The notes: generated by a model from the sequence alone, not told the origin. A DNA stretch of 64,000 nucleotides from Pseudomonas sp. M47T1 (GCF_000263855.1 NZ_AJWX01000015.1:96275-160274), one strand, 5' to 3'; positions 1-9,473 are shown, counted from the first letter of the stretch. Program-made: numbers and translations.

Positions 1-1
1 G

Positions 2-1252
2 CTGGTGTGGGCCCTGTTGTTCATCGCGGTCAGCTACTGGCTGGCGCGCCGCAGCCAGCCGCTGGCCCAGCAGTTTTCCGCTGCCCGCAGCCTGAGCAAC
101 GGCAAGGTGGTGGACGCGGTCAGCAACCTCACCAATATTCGCCTGTTTGCCCGCCATGCCTATGAGTACGACTACCTCAACCGCTACCTGAACGGCGAGA
201 TGAAGGCGGCGTACCGGGCATTCATCTACATGGAGAAAATCCGCTGGCTGCTCTCGGCCCTGGGCGTGGCGCTGAAACTGGGCATGGTGCTGCTATCACT
301 GTACCTGTGGCGCGAGCAGCGCCTGGACCTGGCCGGGTTCGTGATGGCCACCAGCCTGTCGCTGTTGATCGTCAACGACGTGGGCAACCTGGCCCGGCGC
401 CTGCTTGATTTTTTCGAGGCCGCCGGCAACATTTCCAATGGCGTGCGCACGCTTATTCGCCCCCACGAGGTGACCGACCATGCCCAGGCCGCGCGCCTGG
501 ACGTCAAGCGCGGGCACATCGAGTTCCGTGACGTGACGTTCGGCTACCGCCCGGGCCAGGCCATCTTCAACGGCTTCAGCGTGACCATTCCCGCTGGCCA
601 GCGGGTGGGCCTTGTGGGTTCGTCGGGGTCGGGCAAGTCGACCTTGCTCAGCCTGCTGCTGCGCCTGTACGACGTGCAGGGCGGGGCGGTACTGATCGAT
701 GGCCAGGACGTGCGCCAGGTCACCCAGCACTCCCTGCACGGGCAGATCGGCCTGATCCCCCAGGAGCCTGGCCTGTTCCACCGCACCATTCGCGAAAACA
801 TTCACTACGGGCGCCTGGACGCCAGTGAACAGGAACTGGACGTGGCCATCCACCGCGCCGGCGCGGAACAGTTCATCGGCCAGATGGAGCACGGCTATGA
901 ATCGCTGGTGGGCGAGCGCGGGGTCAAGCTGTCGGGCGGTCAACGCCAGCGCATTGCCATTGCCCGGGTGATTCTCAAGGACGCGCCGATCCTGGTGATG
1001 GACGAGGCTACTTCCAGCCTGGACTCTATTACCGAGCGCTTTATCCAGGACAAGCTGGACGAAATCATGGACAACAAGACAGTGTTGGTGGTGGCGCACC
1101 GCTTGTCTACCGTCGCCCACCTGGACCGCATCCTGGTGATGGACCATGGCCGGCTGGTGGAGGATGGCAGCCACGATGAACTGCTGCGCAAGCACGGGCA
1201 CTACTACCGTTTGTGGAGTCGTCAGGCCCAGGGCGTGGAGGAACCGGCCTGA
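2..1252 (+). CDS. ABC exporter, fused permease/ATPase (5' end cut by window)
   Basis: This is the C-terminal 416 or so residues of a fused ABC exporter; the gene starts before the window. The visible part begins in the transmembrane domain (hydrophobic stretches over about the first 150 residues). It continues into a complete nucleotide-binding domain with Walker A GSSGSGKST near visible residue 205, the LSGGQ signature near 309 and Walker B ILVMDEATSSLD near 328-340, followed by the AHRLST switch histidine. The architecture matches the MsbA/lipid or peptide exporter class of half-transporters in the inner membrane, which act as dimers. The substrate cannot be read from the sequence. The next gene is 120 bases downstream and unrelated. 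Confidence 0.9.
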   Translation: MVWALLFIAVSYWLARRSQPLAQQFSAARSLSNGKVVDAVSNLTNIRLFARHAYEYDYLNRYLNGEMKAAYRAFIYMEKIRWLLSALGVALKLGMVLLSLYLWREQRLDLAGFVMATSLSLLIVNDVGNLARRLLDFFEAAGNISNGVRTLIRPHEVTDHAQAARLDVKRGHIEFRDVTFGYRPGQAIFNGFSVTIPAGQRVGLVGSSGSGKSTLLSLLLRLYDVQGGAVLIDGQDVRQVTQHSLHGQIGLIPQEPGLFHRTIRENIHYGRLDASEQELDVAIHRAGAEQFIGQMEHGYESLVGERGVKLSGGQRQRIAIARVILKDAPILVMDEATSSLDSITERFIQDKLDEIMDNKTVLVVAHRLSTVAHLDRILVMDHGRLVEDGSHDELLRKHGHYYRLWSRQAQGVEEPA

Positions 1253-1375
1253 CAGATATATATCCTTCAGGAATATCAAAAGCACAATCAATTCCTTTTG
1301 ATTTTAAACGGGCTGCGGCACAGTAAACCCATCGCGGCACTGGGCCGCAGCTTTCCACCACAAGGGAATCGTGCC

Positions 1376-1591
1376 ATGACCATTAAAGCCATCAACGTAC
1401 GCAACCAGTTCAAGGGCGTGATCAAGGAAATCATCGAAGGCCCGGTGGTCTCGGAAATCGACGTGCAGACCGCCTCGGGCATCGTCACCTCGGTGATCAC
1501 CACGCGCTCTATCCACGAACTGGAGCTCAAAGTGGGCAGCGAAGTGATCGCTTTCGTGAAATCCACCGAAGTGTCCATCGCCAAGCTCTGA
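1376..1591 (+). CDS. Molbindin, single TOBE-domain molybdate-binding protein
   Basis: A 71-residue protein consisting of one TOBE/Mop domain. It begins MTIKAINVRNQFKG and contains the family pattern GPVVSEIDVQTASGIVTSVIT and a closing AFVKSTEVSIAK. Such molbindins form oligomers that bind molybdate or tungstate in the cytoplasm and buffer it for cofactor synthesis. The ATG at 1376 was chosen over an upstream in-frame TTG at 1298 because an AAGGGA ribosome site precedes it and family members start at this point. It stands alone here, with no mod transport genes beside it. Confidence 0.88.
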   Translation: MTIKAINVRNQFKGVIKEIIEGPVVSEIDVQTASGIVTSVITTRSIHELELKVGSEVIAFVKSTEVSIAKL

Positions 1592-1674
1592 AGCAGGCCT
1601 TGCAGCTTATCCATTGACCGCGCGGCGCCACGGGCAGAAGATCGTGGTGCAGCTCGGCACAAGGAGGCAGGCCA

Positions 1675-2403
1675 ATGAACAAATTCGCTCACTACACGCG
1701 CAACCTGAAGGGGCGCGATTTTGCCGTGGGCGATATTCATGGGCATTTTGGCCGGCTGCAGGCCAGCCTTGACCACATTGGCTTCGACCCGGCCGCCGAC
1801 CGGCTGTTCAGCGTCGGTGACCTGGTGGACCGCGGCCCGCAAAGCGAAGAGTGCCTGGAGTGGCTGGATCGCCCCTGGTTCTTTGCCGTGCAGGGCAACC
1901 ACGAGGCCCTGGCCATTCAGCATCAAGCCAACATCAGCGTCGACGAGCGCATGTACCGTGCCAGCGGCGGCGCCTGGTTCCTGGATGCCAGCCCGGAAAA
2001 ACAACAGTTGTATGCCAGCCGTTTCACTCAGCTGCCGGTGGCCCTGGAAGTGGAAACCAGCCGCGGCCTGATCGGGTTGGTGCACGCTGACTGTCCTTTT
2101 CCCACCTGGCGCCAGTTGCGTGACTTCGTTCAACACCGCTGGCCCGACGACACCTACACCGATGAAGGCTGCCAGTGGTCACGCTCGCGTATCAAGCGCG
2201 GCGACGGCAGCGGCATCCGTGACGTGCGCGCAGTGATTGTCGGCCACACGCCGCTGCGCCGGCCACGGCGGTTGGGTAACGTCTGGCACATTGACACAGC
2301 CGGCTGGAGCGAGGGGTATTTCACATTGATGGAGCTGGGCGACCTGCAAGCCCTGAGTGCACCGCAGGCTGACGCTTACACCGGCGCCTCCACGCGCACC
2401 TGA
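1675..2403 (+). CDS. PPP-family metallophosphatase (PrpA/lambda phosphatase type)
   Basis: A 242-residue calcineurin-like phosphoesterase. The PPP metal-binding motifs occur in order near the N-terminus: GDIHGHF, then GDLVDRGPQS, then GNHE. A later histidine motif VGHTPLRRP completes the dinuclear metal site. Length and motif order match bacterial serine/threonine or lambda-type phosphatases such as PrpA, which act in the cytoplasm. An AAGGAGG ribosome site precedes the ATG by 7-8 bases. Its 3' end overlaps the converging diguanylate cyclase gene by 28 bases. The physiological substrate is unknown. Confidence 0.9.
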   Translation: MNKFAHYTRNLKGRDFAVGDIHGHFGRLQASLDHIGFDPAADRLFSVGDLVDRGPQSEECLEWLDRPWFFAVQGNHEALAIQHQANISVDERMYRASGGAWFLDASPEKQQLYASRFTQLPVALEVETSRGLIGLVHADCPFPTWRQLRDFVQHRWPDDTYTDEGCQWSRSRIKRGDGSGIRDVRAVIVGHTPLRRPRRLGNVWHIDTAGWSEGYFTLMELGDLQALSAPQADAYTGASTRT

Positions 2404-3932
2404 CGCCGTGGCTGAGTCGGGTGCAAGCGGTTGCGGCCCAGGCTCTTGGCAGTATAGAGGGCCTGGTCGGCGGCCTGGATAAGGTCCTGGGGATGCGGGT
2501 CGCCGTTACCCGGGGTCCACACGTGCAGGCCGGCGCTGACCGTCACCACGCCGCCGTCATTGCCGGCATGGGCAATCAGCAGCCCGCGCACGGCGTCGAG
2601 GATTCGCTCCGCCACCTGCCAGGTGCCCGGCCAATCGCTTTCAGGCAGCACCACCAGCAACTCCTCGCCACCATAGCGCACCACCAGATCACTGCTGCGG
2701 CCCACGCAGTCCAGCACGGTGCGGCCAACGGCCGTCAGGCACTGGTCGCCGGCGGGGTGGCCATACAGGTCGTTGAAGCGCTTGAAGTGATCGACATCGA
2801 GCATGATCAGTCCCAGCGGTTTGCCACTGCGTCGGGCGCGGCCGATCTCGTGGGGCAGGGCGGCGTCCAGCTGGCGACGGTTCGCCAGGCCGGTCAGCGC
2901 GTCCTGCATGGCCAGGATCTCCAGCGCCGCGTGGGCATTGCGCAGCTTGGCCTCGGTGCGCTGGCCATGGCGGATCTGGCGGATCAACAGCACGCCGAAC
3001 ACCGATAGTGCCGCGCCTACCACCAGGATGAACGCCGCCGAACGCAACAGGTTGGCATGCCAGGTGGCGTAGATGGCATCACGGGACTGGGCTGCTTCCA
3101 CCACCAGCGGGTATTTGTCCAATGCCTGGTAGCTGAACAGCCGCGCCACGCCATCGATGATCGAGGGCATCATGCTGCTGCCGCTGGGCTGGTTGGGCAG
3201 CATGTCACTGAACACTTGGCCGCGGGCCAGGCTGGTGCCAATGATGTGTTCCTCGAAAGGCCGCCGCGCAAGCACGGTGCCGTTGGCCAGGGCCAACACA
3301 ATCACGCCCTGGCGGTCCAGGTCGAAGGACTGGTAGAAGCGGTTGAAGAACTCCAGGTCCAGAGTGGCCAGCGCCACGCCGGCGAACGCGCCGTCGGGCC
3401 CGTCGATGCGCCGGGATACCGGTATGACTAACTGATTGTTGGTGCGGCTGCGGATCACCGGGCCGATGTGCACGGCATCGCCGCGGTTGAAGCGGTGGTA
3501 TTGAAAGTATTCGCGGTCGGCGTTGTTGGCGCCCGCCGGGTCTACGTCGTTGGAGGTCACCAGCCAGCGGCCGTCCTTGTCGTAGATGAACAGGCCATGC
3601 AGCTGCGGCAGGTCGTGGGTGCGGGCCTGCATCAGACGGCGCAGACGCTTCAGTTGGGCAGGGCTGGTGCCATCGGCCTGTACCCGTTCTGAGAGGTCGG
3701 CCAGCACCACGTCAGCCTCCTGCACGGTGCTTTGCGCCTGCTGGGCCAGGGAGCGGGCCAGGTTCGCGGTGTCGGTGCGCGCCACGTGCAAGGCCTGGGT
3801 GCGCGCGGTCCAGCTTTGCCAGGTGTCCAGGCCCAGCAACGACAACAGCACCAGCGCCATGAAGCCGATGGCCAGGCGCTGGGCCGAGGGGCGAGCCTTG
3901 AGGATGATTCGCTGCTGCAGGTTGTCCAGCAT
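2376..3932 (-). CDS. Membrane diguanylate cyclase with periplasmic sensor
   Basis: A 518-residue cyclic-di-GMP synthase. A first transmembrane segment (about residues 20-40) and a second (about 295-315) bracket a periplasmic dCache-like sensor region. The C-terminal GGDEF domain carries GGEEL near residue 420, an accepted active-site variant, with an RSSD product-inhibition site five residues upstream. This suggests an active, feedback-inhibited enzyme. The open frame runs on upstream to 4616, but that part is antisense to hbd. The start at 3932 (MLDNLQQRIILKARPS) places the first membrane helix at the usual distance. It overlaps the 3' end of the phosphatase gene tail to tail. Confidence 0.88.
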   Translation of the reverse strand: MLDNLQQRIILKARPSAQRLAIGFMALVLLSLLGLDTWQSWTARTQALHVARTDTANLARSLAQQAQSTVQEADVVLADLSERVQADGTSPAQLKRLRRLMQARTHDLPQLHGLFIYDKDGRWLVTSNDVDPAGANNADREYFQYHRFNRGDAVHIGPVIRSRTNNQLVIPVSRRIDGPDGAFAGVALATLDLEFFNRFYQSFDLDRQGVIVLALANGTVLARRPFEEHIIGTSLARGQVFSDMLPNQPSGSSMMPSIIDGVARLFSYQALDKYPLVVEAAQSRDAIYATWHANLLRSAAFILVVGAALSVFGVLLIRQIRHGQRTEAKLRNAHAALEILAMQDALTGLANRRQLDAALPHEIGRARRSGKPLGLIMLDVDHFKRFNDLYGHPAGDQCLTAVGRTVLDCVGRSSDLVVRYGGEELLVVLPESDWPGTWQVAERILDAVRGLLIAHAGNDGGVVTVSAGLHVWTPGNGDPHPQDLIQAADQALYTAKSLGRNRLHPTQPRRQVRVEAPV

Positions 3933-3983
3933 CGGCGGCCATGTGGAAGAATGGGCGGTTCCCCCAGTGTAGCCGTTATTAAT

Positions 3984-4082
3984 GCCGGAGCTGCCGCCAG
4001 GCTGCGAAGGTGCGCGCGGCGTGCCCGCGGTCGGCATGACATCGCCGAAGGTCCTGCGGACCTTTTCGCAGCCTGGCGCCAG
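3984..4082. repeat. Paired REP element (REPIN-like)
   Basis: Two inverted copies of a REP core face each other. GCCGCCAGGCTGCGAAGG lies near 3994-4011, and its complement CCTTTTCGCAGCCTGGCGC lies near 4061-4079. They sit between the diguanylate cyclase start and the hbd stop. The same core recurs at 9.4, 21.7 and 29.4 kb. Confidence 0.8.
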
Positions 4083-4096
4083 TCCTGGGGGGCAGG

Positions 4097-4948
4097 TCAG
4101 GTGTACAGGTGAAACCCGCGACCTGCCTTGCGGCCCAGGTAACCGGCGGCAACCATTTCGCGCAGCAGGGGCGCGGCGCGGTATTTGCTGTCGCCAAAGC
4201 CTTCCAGGAAGGCGTCCATGATTGCCAGTAGGGTGTCCAGGCCGATCAGGTCGGCCAGGGCCAGCGGGCCGATGGGCTGGTTGCAGCCAAGGCGCATGCC
4301 GGTGTCGATGTCTTCGGCGCTGGCCAGGCCCTCCTGCAACACCAGGATGGCTTCGTTGATCATCGGCACCAGAATGCGGTTGACCACGAAACCTGGGCGG
4401 TTGCCGGCGCTGATGGCGGTCTTGCCCAGGGCGCCGCTCAGTTGCAGGGCCAGGGCGTGGGTGGCGTCGCTGGTTTGCAGGCCACGGATCACTTCCACCA
4501 AGGCCATCATCGGCACTGGGTTGAAGAAGTGCAGGCCAATGAAACGCGCCGGGTTGTTCACGCTGGCGGCCAATTGCGTGACAGACAGCGACGAGGTATT
4601 GGTGGCAATCACGCACTGGTCGCTGACCTGCTCGGCAATCTGCTTGAGGATCTTCACCTTCAGGCCAAGGTTTTCGGTGGCGGCCTCGATCACCAGTTGG
4701 GCGTCGGCCAGGCGCGCGTAATCGGTGCTGGTGGCGATGCGGGTCAAGGCCTGGTCGGCCTGGGCCTGGGTCAGGGTTTCCTTGCTCACCTGGCGTTGCA
4801 GGTTCTTGCCCAGGGTGGCCAGGCCGCGCTCAAGGGCAGCGTCGCTGATGTCCACCAGGGTCACGGTGTAGCCGGACAGCGCGCACACCTGGGCAATGCC
4901 GTTGCCCATGGTGCCGGCGCCGATGACGGCGATACGTTGCAGTGTCAT
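4097..4948 (-). CDS. 3-hydroxybutyryl-CoA dehydrogenase
   Basis: A 283-residue NAD-dependent 3-hydroxyacyl-CoA dehydrogenase of the short, single-function type (Hbd/PaaH). It has an N-terminal Rossmann motif IGAGTMGNGIAQ, the catalytic-region segment IGLHFFNPVPMM, and the C-terminal helical domain ending in GRKAGRGFHLY. It oxidises or reduces the 3-hydroxy/3-oxo group of short acyl-CoAs in the cytoplasm. The ATG at 4948 follows AAGGATAACC and matches family starts. The frame upstream to 5011 is read-through. It lies 14 bases downstream of the thiolase, so the two form an operon covering the last two steps of short-chain beta-oxidation. Confidence 0.93.
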   Translation of the reverse strand: MTLQRIAVIGAGTMGNGIAQVCALSGYTVTLVDISDAALERGLATLGKNLQRQVSKETLTQAQADQALTRIATSTDYARLADAQLVIEAATENLGLKVKILKQIAEQVSDQCVIATNTSSLSVTQLAASVNNPARFIGLHFFNPVPMMALVEVIRGLQTSDATHALALQLSGALGKTAISAGNRPGFVVNRILVPMINEAILVLQEGLASAEDIDTGMRLGCNQPIGPLALADLIGLDTLLAIMDAFLEGFGDSKYRAAPLLREMVAAGYLGRKAGRGFHLYT

Positions 4949-4962
4949 GTGGTTATCCTTGT

Positions 4963-6144
4963 TTAGACGCGTTCGAACAGCACGGCAATGCCTTGGCCGC
5001 CGCCGATGCACATGGTGGCCAGGCCGTAGCGGCCCTGGATGCGGTGCAGTTCGTGGATGGCCTTGGTGGCAATGATCGCGCCGGTGGCGCCTACCGGGTG
5101 GCCCAGGGAAATACCGGAGCCGTTGGGGTTGACCTTGGCCGGGTCGAAATCCAGCTGTTGGGCCACGGCGCAGGCCTGGGCGGCAAAGGCTTCGTTGGAC
5201 TCGATTACGTCCAGGTCCTGCACGCGCAGGCCGGCCTTGGTCAGCACCTGGCGGGTGGCGGGGATGGGCCCCAGGCCCATCAGGGCCGGATCCACGCCGG
5301 CATGGCCGTAGCCCACCAGGCGTGCCAGTGGCGTGAGGTTGTGCGCACGCACGGTCTCGGCGGTGGCCAGCACCAGCGCGGCGGCGCCATCGTTGAGGCT
5401 GGAAGCGTTGCCGGCAGTAACACTGCCGTCCTTCTTGAACGCCGGCTTCATCTTCGCCAATTGTTCGGCGTCCACCGCGCGCACGTTCTCGTCTTCGGCA
5501 AAGCTGACGGTGCCTTTGCGCGTGGCGATCTCGATGGGCACGATCTGCGAGGCAAAGCGGCCCTCGGCGATAGCGCGGGCGGCACGCTGCTGGCTGACCA
5601 AGGCCAGTTCGTCCTGCATCTGCCGGGTAATGCCGAACTTCTCGGCAATGTTCTCGGCGGTGATGCCCATGTGAATGCCGGCGAACGGGTCATGCAGCAC
5701 GCCCAGCATGTAGTCCAGGGCCTGTATGTCGCCCATGCGCGCGCCCCAGCGGGTTTGCTGGAGGAAATACGGGCCACGGCTCATGGATTCCACGCCACCG
5801 GCCAGCACCGCACCGGCGTCGCCCAACAACAGGCTCTGGGCCGCCGAAACAATGGCCTGAAGGCCCGAACCGCACAGGCGGTTGACGTTGAAAGCCGGGG
5901 TTTGCTGCGAAATGCCGGCGTTCACCGCCGCCACGCGCGACACGTAGGCGTCGCGCGCCTCGGTGGGGATCACCGTGCCAAACACCACGTGGCCGATGTG
6001 CTCGGGCGCCAGCTGCGAGCGCTGCAACGCCGCCACGGCCAGGTCGGTGGCCAACTGGGTGGGGGGGACATCCTTGAGGGAACCACCAAAACTGCCGATG
6101 GCCGAGCGCACGGCGCTGACGACGAAAATTTCCGGGGTGTGCAT
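4963..6144 (-). CDS. Acetyl-CoA acetyltransferase (thiolase II)
   Basis: A 393-residue thiolase. It has the active-site cysteine in NRLCGSGLQAI near residue 89, the NEAFAAQ motif, GHPVGATGA with its histidine, and the C-terminal CIGGGQGIA motif with the second cysteine. Length is exactly that of AtoB/PhaA-type biosynthetic or degradative thiolases. It condenses or cleaves acetoacetyl-CoA and longer 3-oxoacyl-CoAs. It is the first gene of an operon with hbd, is transcribed leftward, and is divergent from an AraC-type regulator that probably controls the pair. Confidence 0.93.
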   Translation of the reverse strand: MHTPEIFVVSAVRSAIGSFGGSLKDVPPTQLATDLAVAALQRSQLAPEHIGHVVFGTVIPTEARDAYVSRVAAVNAGISQQTPAFNVNRLCGSGLQAIVSAAQSLLLGDAGAVLAGGVESMSRGPYFLQQTRWGARMGDIQALDYMLGVLHDPFAGIHMGITAENIAEKFGITRQMQDELALVSQQRAARAIAEGRFASQIVPIEIATRKGTVSFAEDENVRAVDAEQLAKMKPAFKKDGSVTAGNASSLNDGAAALVLATAETVRAHNLTPLARLVGYGHAGVDPALMGLGPIPATRQVLTKAGLRVQDLDVIESNEAFAAQACAVAQQLDFDPAKVNPNGSGISLGHPVGATGAIIATKAIHELHRIQGRYGLATMCIGGGQGIAVLFERV

Positions 6145-6251
6145 GGGAGACTCCTGCCTGGGCGTGTAATGTGTGCAAGTCTAGGCGCCCAGGCAGTGCT
6201 GGCCTATGCCGAAACTGCCCACCAGGGCTGTGATTTTTTGCCACTTTGGCC

Positions 6252-7274
6252 ATGGGGAGTGTGCTTGCGTTGCTTCGCGAAACCGATTCAGTCGCTGCTT
6301 ATTTTCTCGATTCCATGCTGCATGCCCTGCGCGATCAGCCCGAGCGTCGTGCCCAAGTCCTGGCCGAGGCAGGCATTGACGCCTGGCTGCCGGGCGACTG
6401 CCATGCGCGGGTGCCGGCCAGTGCCTTTGCGGCGTTGTGGCTGATTCAGATCCGCACCCTGCAAGACGAGTTTTTTCACCTGGACAGCCATGGCATGCCG
6501 CCTGGCAGCTTCGCCCTGATTTGCCGCGGGCTGATCCAGGAGCCCACCCTGGGCAAGGCCATGCGCCAGTGCCTGGGCAATTTCGCCCTGTTCCTGCGCG
6601 ATATCCGCGCGCAACTGACCGTGCGCGGCGCACGGGCGGTGATTAGCCTGGACTACAGCGGTGATACCGAACGTCGAGGTTACGCCGAGGAAACCTTCGC
6701 GGTGCTGATGGTGAGCCTGTTGTGCTGGCTGGGCGGGCGGCGCATCAGTCTGGACCGAGTGGACTTTCATCACCAGCGCCCGGCCCTGGAAGACGATGCG
6801 CTGCTGTGGGGGCCGAACCTGAACGTTGCCGCCGAACGCACCGAAATCGAGTTCGCCGCGCCGGTGTTGTCCATGCCCGTGGTGCAGGACCTGGCCGCGC
6901 TCAAGCAATTCCTGCGCACCGCGCCCCAGTGGCTGATGATCCGCTACCGCAACCCCAACGGCCTGGTGGCCCGGGTGCATCGCTGCCTGCGTGACAGCCA
7001 ATACGGGCAGTGGCCGACGCTGGTGGCCATGGCCGGGGAATGCGGGCTGTCGCCCACACGGTTTCGCCGACAGCTGGAACGTGAAGGCAGTTCCTACCAG
7101 CAGCTCAAGGATGAAGTGCGTCGCGGTGTGGCCTGTGAACGCCTGCGCGACACGGCCTTGAGCATCGCTGATATCGCCGGGCAGATCGGCTTCCAGGAAC
7201 CCAGCGCCTTCCACCGCGCGTTTCGCAAGTGGACCGGCGAAAGCCCGGGCGCCTACCGCGCCCGGCACCTGTAG
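6252..7274 (+). CDS. AraC-family regulator with N-terminal effector domain
   Basis: A 340-residue regulator of the group with a large N-terminal arabinose-binding-like region and two C-terminal helix-turn-helix motifs. The second recognition segment is IADIAGQIGFQEPSAFHRAF, followed by RKWTGESPGAYR. The family start could be ATG 6252 (chosen) or TTG 6246. It is divergent from the thiolase-hbd operon across about 110 bases, the usual layout for a local activator. The inferred effector is therefore a fatty or hydroxy acid, but this is not shown by the sequence. Confidence 0.88.
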   Translation: MGSVLALLRETDSVAAYFLDSMLHALRDQPERRAQVLAEAGIDAWLPGDCHARVPASAFAALWLIQIRTLQDEFFHLDSHGMPPGSFALICRGLIQEPTLGKAMRQCLGNFALFLRDIRAQLTVRGARAVISLDYSGDTERRGYAEETFAVLMVSLLCWLGGRRISLDRVDFHHQRPALEDDALLWGPNLNVAAERTEIEFAAPVLSMPVVQDLAALKQFLRTAPQWLMIRYRNPNGLVARVHRCLRDSQYGQWPTLVAMAGECGLSPTRFRRQLEREGSSYQQLKDEVRRGVACERLRDTALSIADIAGQIGFQEPSAFHRAFRKWTGESPGAYRARHL

Positions 7275-7281
7275 GCAGGTC

Positions 7282-7722
7282 TCAGGCCTGGGGCACCATG
7301 GCAAAGCCGACGCCAAAGCGGTTCCAGGCGTTGATGGTGGCAATGGCCAGGGTCAGGTTCACCACTTCCACGTCGCTGAAGTGCTCCAGCAGCGCCTGGT
7401 ACTGGTCTTGGGGCGCGTGGTGAATGGACAGCAGGGTCAGGCTTTCCACCCAGGCCAGTGCGGCGCGTTCGCGGGGTGTGAAGAACGTGGTTTCCTGCCA
7501 CACAGTCAGGGTTTGCAGGCGCGCTTCGGTTTCACCGGCCTTGCGTGCGTCGTTGGCGTGCATGTTCACACAATAAGCGCAGCCGTTGAGTTGCGAGGCG
7601 CGCAGGCGTACCAGCTCCAGCAGCGAGCTTTCCAGCCCCGATTTGCCCAGGGCCATTTCCAGGCCCACCAGGGCTTTGTAGGCGTCGGGTGCTTGTTTGG
7701 CCCATTCGATACGATTGCTCAT
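7282..7722 (-). CDS. AhpD/carboxymuconolactone decarboxylase family protein
   Basis: A 146-residue CMD/AhpD-fold protein. It has the redox motif CAYCVNMHANDARKAG (CxxC plus histidine) that defines alkylhydroperoxidase-like members, and then a conserved NAWNRFGV near the C-terminus. It probably acts as a thiol-dependent peroxidase or reductase in the cytoplasm. It converges with the AraC gene (7-base gap) and lies directly downstream of, and on the same strand as, a MocR-type regulator. Confidence 0.88.
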   Translation of the reverse strand: MSNRIEWAKQAPDAYKALVGLEMALGKSGLESSLLELVRLRASQLNGCAYCVNMHANDARKAGETEARLQTLTVWQETTFFTPRERAALAWVESLTLLSIHHAPQDQYQALLEHFSDVEVVNLTLAIATINAWNRFGVGFAMVPQA

Positions 7723-7812
7723 TGCGGTAGCTCCGGTGTAGTCAGGGGTGTAGTAAGGTGTGGGAATACCTTAACGCCGGAGGTGCTGGCCGCTGATAGC
7801 CAATACAGCGGT

Positions 7813-9252
7813 TTAGCAGGGGGCCAATTGCAGGAGAATGTCGCGTACCCGGTCCAGGGCCACGTCAATGTCCAGCAAGTCGATGGCACCGAAGCCCAGC
7901 AGCAGGCCCTGTTGCGCCGGTTGGTGGGCAAAGAACGGCGTGATCGGGTACAGCCCGATGTCAGCCTGGCGCGCTACGGTCACCAGCAAGGCCACGTCGA
8001 TGTCGCGCTGGCACAGGGCGGTCAGGTGATAGCCGGCGGTGGCGGGCACCGCCTTCAACCACGGCGCCAGGTCGCCTTCCAGGCGTTGCAGAATGCGCTG
8101 CCGGCGGGTGCTGTACACGTCGAAACAGCGGCGCACGTGCTTGAGCAGTTCCCCTTCGCTGATGAACTTGGCCAGGGCCCATTGGCTGAGCGTGGGCGTG
8201 TGCCAGTCGCTCAATTGCTTGGCCACCCTGACGGCCTGTACCAGGGCCGCCGGCAGCACCGCGTAACCCAGGCGCAACTCGGGCAGCAGGGTTTTGGAAA
8301 AGCTGCCGATGTAAACCACCAGGCCATAGGGGTCGAGGCTTTGCAGCGAATCGGTGGGCGGGCCCTGGTAGCGAAACTCGCTGTCGTAGTCGTCTTCCAG
8401 GATGATCGCGCCCAGCTCTGCGGCGCGGGCCAGCAGGGCCTGGCGGCGAGCCAGGCTCATGGGCATGCCCAGCGGGAACTGGTGGGACGGGGTGACATAG
8501 ATCAGCCGCGTGCCGTCGGGGATCACGTCCACGCGCAGGCCTTGGTCATCCACGGGTACGTCGACGACATTGGCGCGCTGGGCGCTGAACAGCAAGCGGG
8601 CAGGGGGGTAGCCCGGGTCTTCCATGACCACCGTGCAGCCAGGTTCAATCAGTACCCGGGCCACCAGGTCCAGGGCCTGCTGTGCACCGTTGGTGATCAG
8701 CACCGAGTCGCCGCTGGCCCGCACGCCACGGGCAAAGCCGATGTGACGAGCCACGGCTTCGCGCAGTTCAGGCAAGCCCTGAGGGTCGCCATGCAGCCCG
8801 CGCGCGCGGGTGAACTGGCGCAGGGCGTACAGGGTACAACGGCGCCAGGCATCGAAGGGGAATTGGCTTTTCAATGATGCGCCGCCAATGAACTCATAGC
8901 GGGCACGGCCCTGGGCGCTGGCGTGGCTCAGGGGCATGGGCATGTCGCGCCACAGGGCAACCACGGCGGCGCTGGCCAGCGGCGAAGCCGGTTGTATGGG
9001 GGGGGTGCAGACAGGGCGGGCGTTGACGAACGTGCCGCGGCCCACCTGGCCGCTGAGCAGGTTGTCGTAGGTCAGGCGCGAATAGGCATCGGCCACAGTC
9101 TTGCGCGACACCCCCAACTGCATGGCCAGCAGCCGGGTGGGAGGCAGTTGCGTACCCATGGCCAGGCGGCCGTTTTCGATGGCATCGAACAGCTGGCGAT
9201 ACAGCTGTTCGCCCAAGTCCTTGCGGCCCTGGAAGGTGATGTGCAGTTCCAT
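7813..9252 (-). CDS. MocR/PdxR-type regulator (GntR HTH fused to aminotransferase fold)
   Basis: A 479-residue fusion. Residues 1-75 form a GntR winged helix (GEQLYRQLFDAI, then QLGVSRKTVADAYSRL). The rest is a fold-type I aminotransferase domain with the PLP lysine in SFSKTLLPELRLGY and the ITNGAQQALDLVARV and VMEDPGYPPAR motifs. Such regulators bind PLP as a sensor rather than catalysing transamination, and control vitamin B6 or amino-acid genes. The likely nearby target is the AhpD-like gene 90 bases downstream, or the operon transcribed away from its own promoter. Confidence 0.9.
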   Translation of the reverse strand: MELHITFQGRKDLGEQLYRQLFDAIENGRLAMGTQLPPTRLLAMQLGVSRKTVADAYSRLTYDNLLSGQVGRGTFVNARPVCTPPIQPASPLASAAVVALWRDMPMPLSHASAQGRARYEFIGGASLKSQFPFDAWRRCTLYALRQFTRARGLHGDPQGLPELREAVARHIGFARGVRASGDSVLITNGAQQALDLVARVLIEPGCTVVMEDPGYPPARLLFSAQRANVVDVPVDDQGLRVDVIPDGTRLIYVTPSHQFPLGMPMSLARRQALLARAAELGAIILEDDYDSEFRYQGPPTDSLQSLDPYGLVVYIGSFSKTLLPELRLGYAVLPAALVQAVRVAKQLSDWHTPTLSQWALAKFISEGELLKHVRRCFDVYSTRRQRILQRLEGDLAPWLKAVPATAGYHLTALCQRDIDVALLVTVARQADIGLYPITPFFAHQPAQQGLLLGFGAIDLLDIDVALDRVRDILLQLAPC

Positions 9253-9369
9253 GAATCAGCGCAAGCCTGCGGCGGATGAGCCTGGCAGATTAGCATGCCA
9301 CCTTCCCCACACGCCCGTAGCACCTGCCACCAGCCGGAACTGCCACCAGCCCGTCGCTGCCGCCAGCCC

Positions 9370-9450
9370 GGAGCTGCCGCAAGGCTGCGAAGGCCCGCAC
9401 AGCGGGCCCGCGATCACCCTGACACCGCCATCGCAGCCTGGCGGCCGCTC
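9370..9450. repeat. Paired REP element
   Basis: Inverted arms GCCGCAAGGCTGCGA (9376-9390) and TCGCAGCCTGGCGGC (9431-9445) surround a GC-rich middle. Immediately before, 9315-9370 contains three to four degenerate copies of 'ctgccaccagcc', apparently decayed REP half-sites. Confidence 0.78.
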
Positions 9451-9473
9451 TAGGGGAGCGCGCGGGGGCACCA

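Noticed and set aside
3933..4616. Long upstream extension of the diguanylate cyclase frame
   Set aside because: It is antisense to hbd over most of its length and has low-complexity Arg/Pro/Gly composition. The start at 3932 fits the family.
4942..6444. 500-codon open frame antisense to the thiolase
   Set aside because: The high-GC third-position pattern of the thiolase produces it. The product is Gly/His/Gln-rich with no family resemblance.
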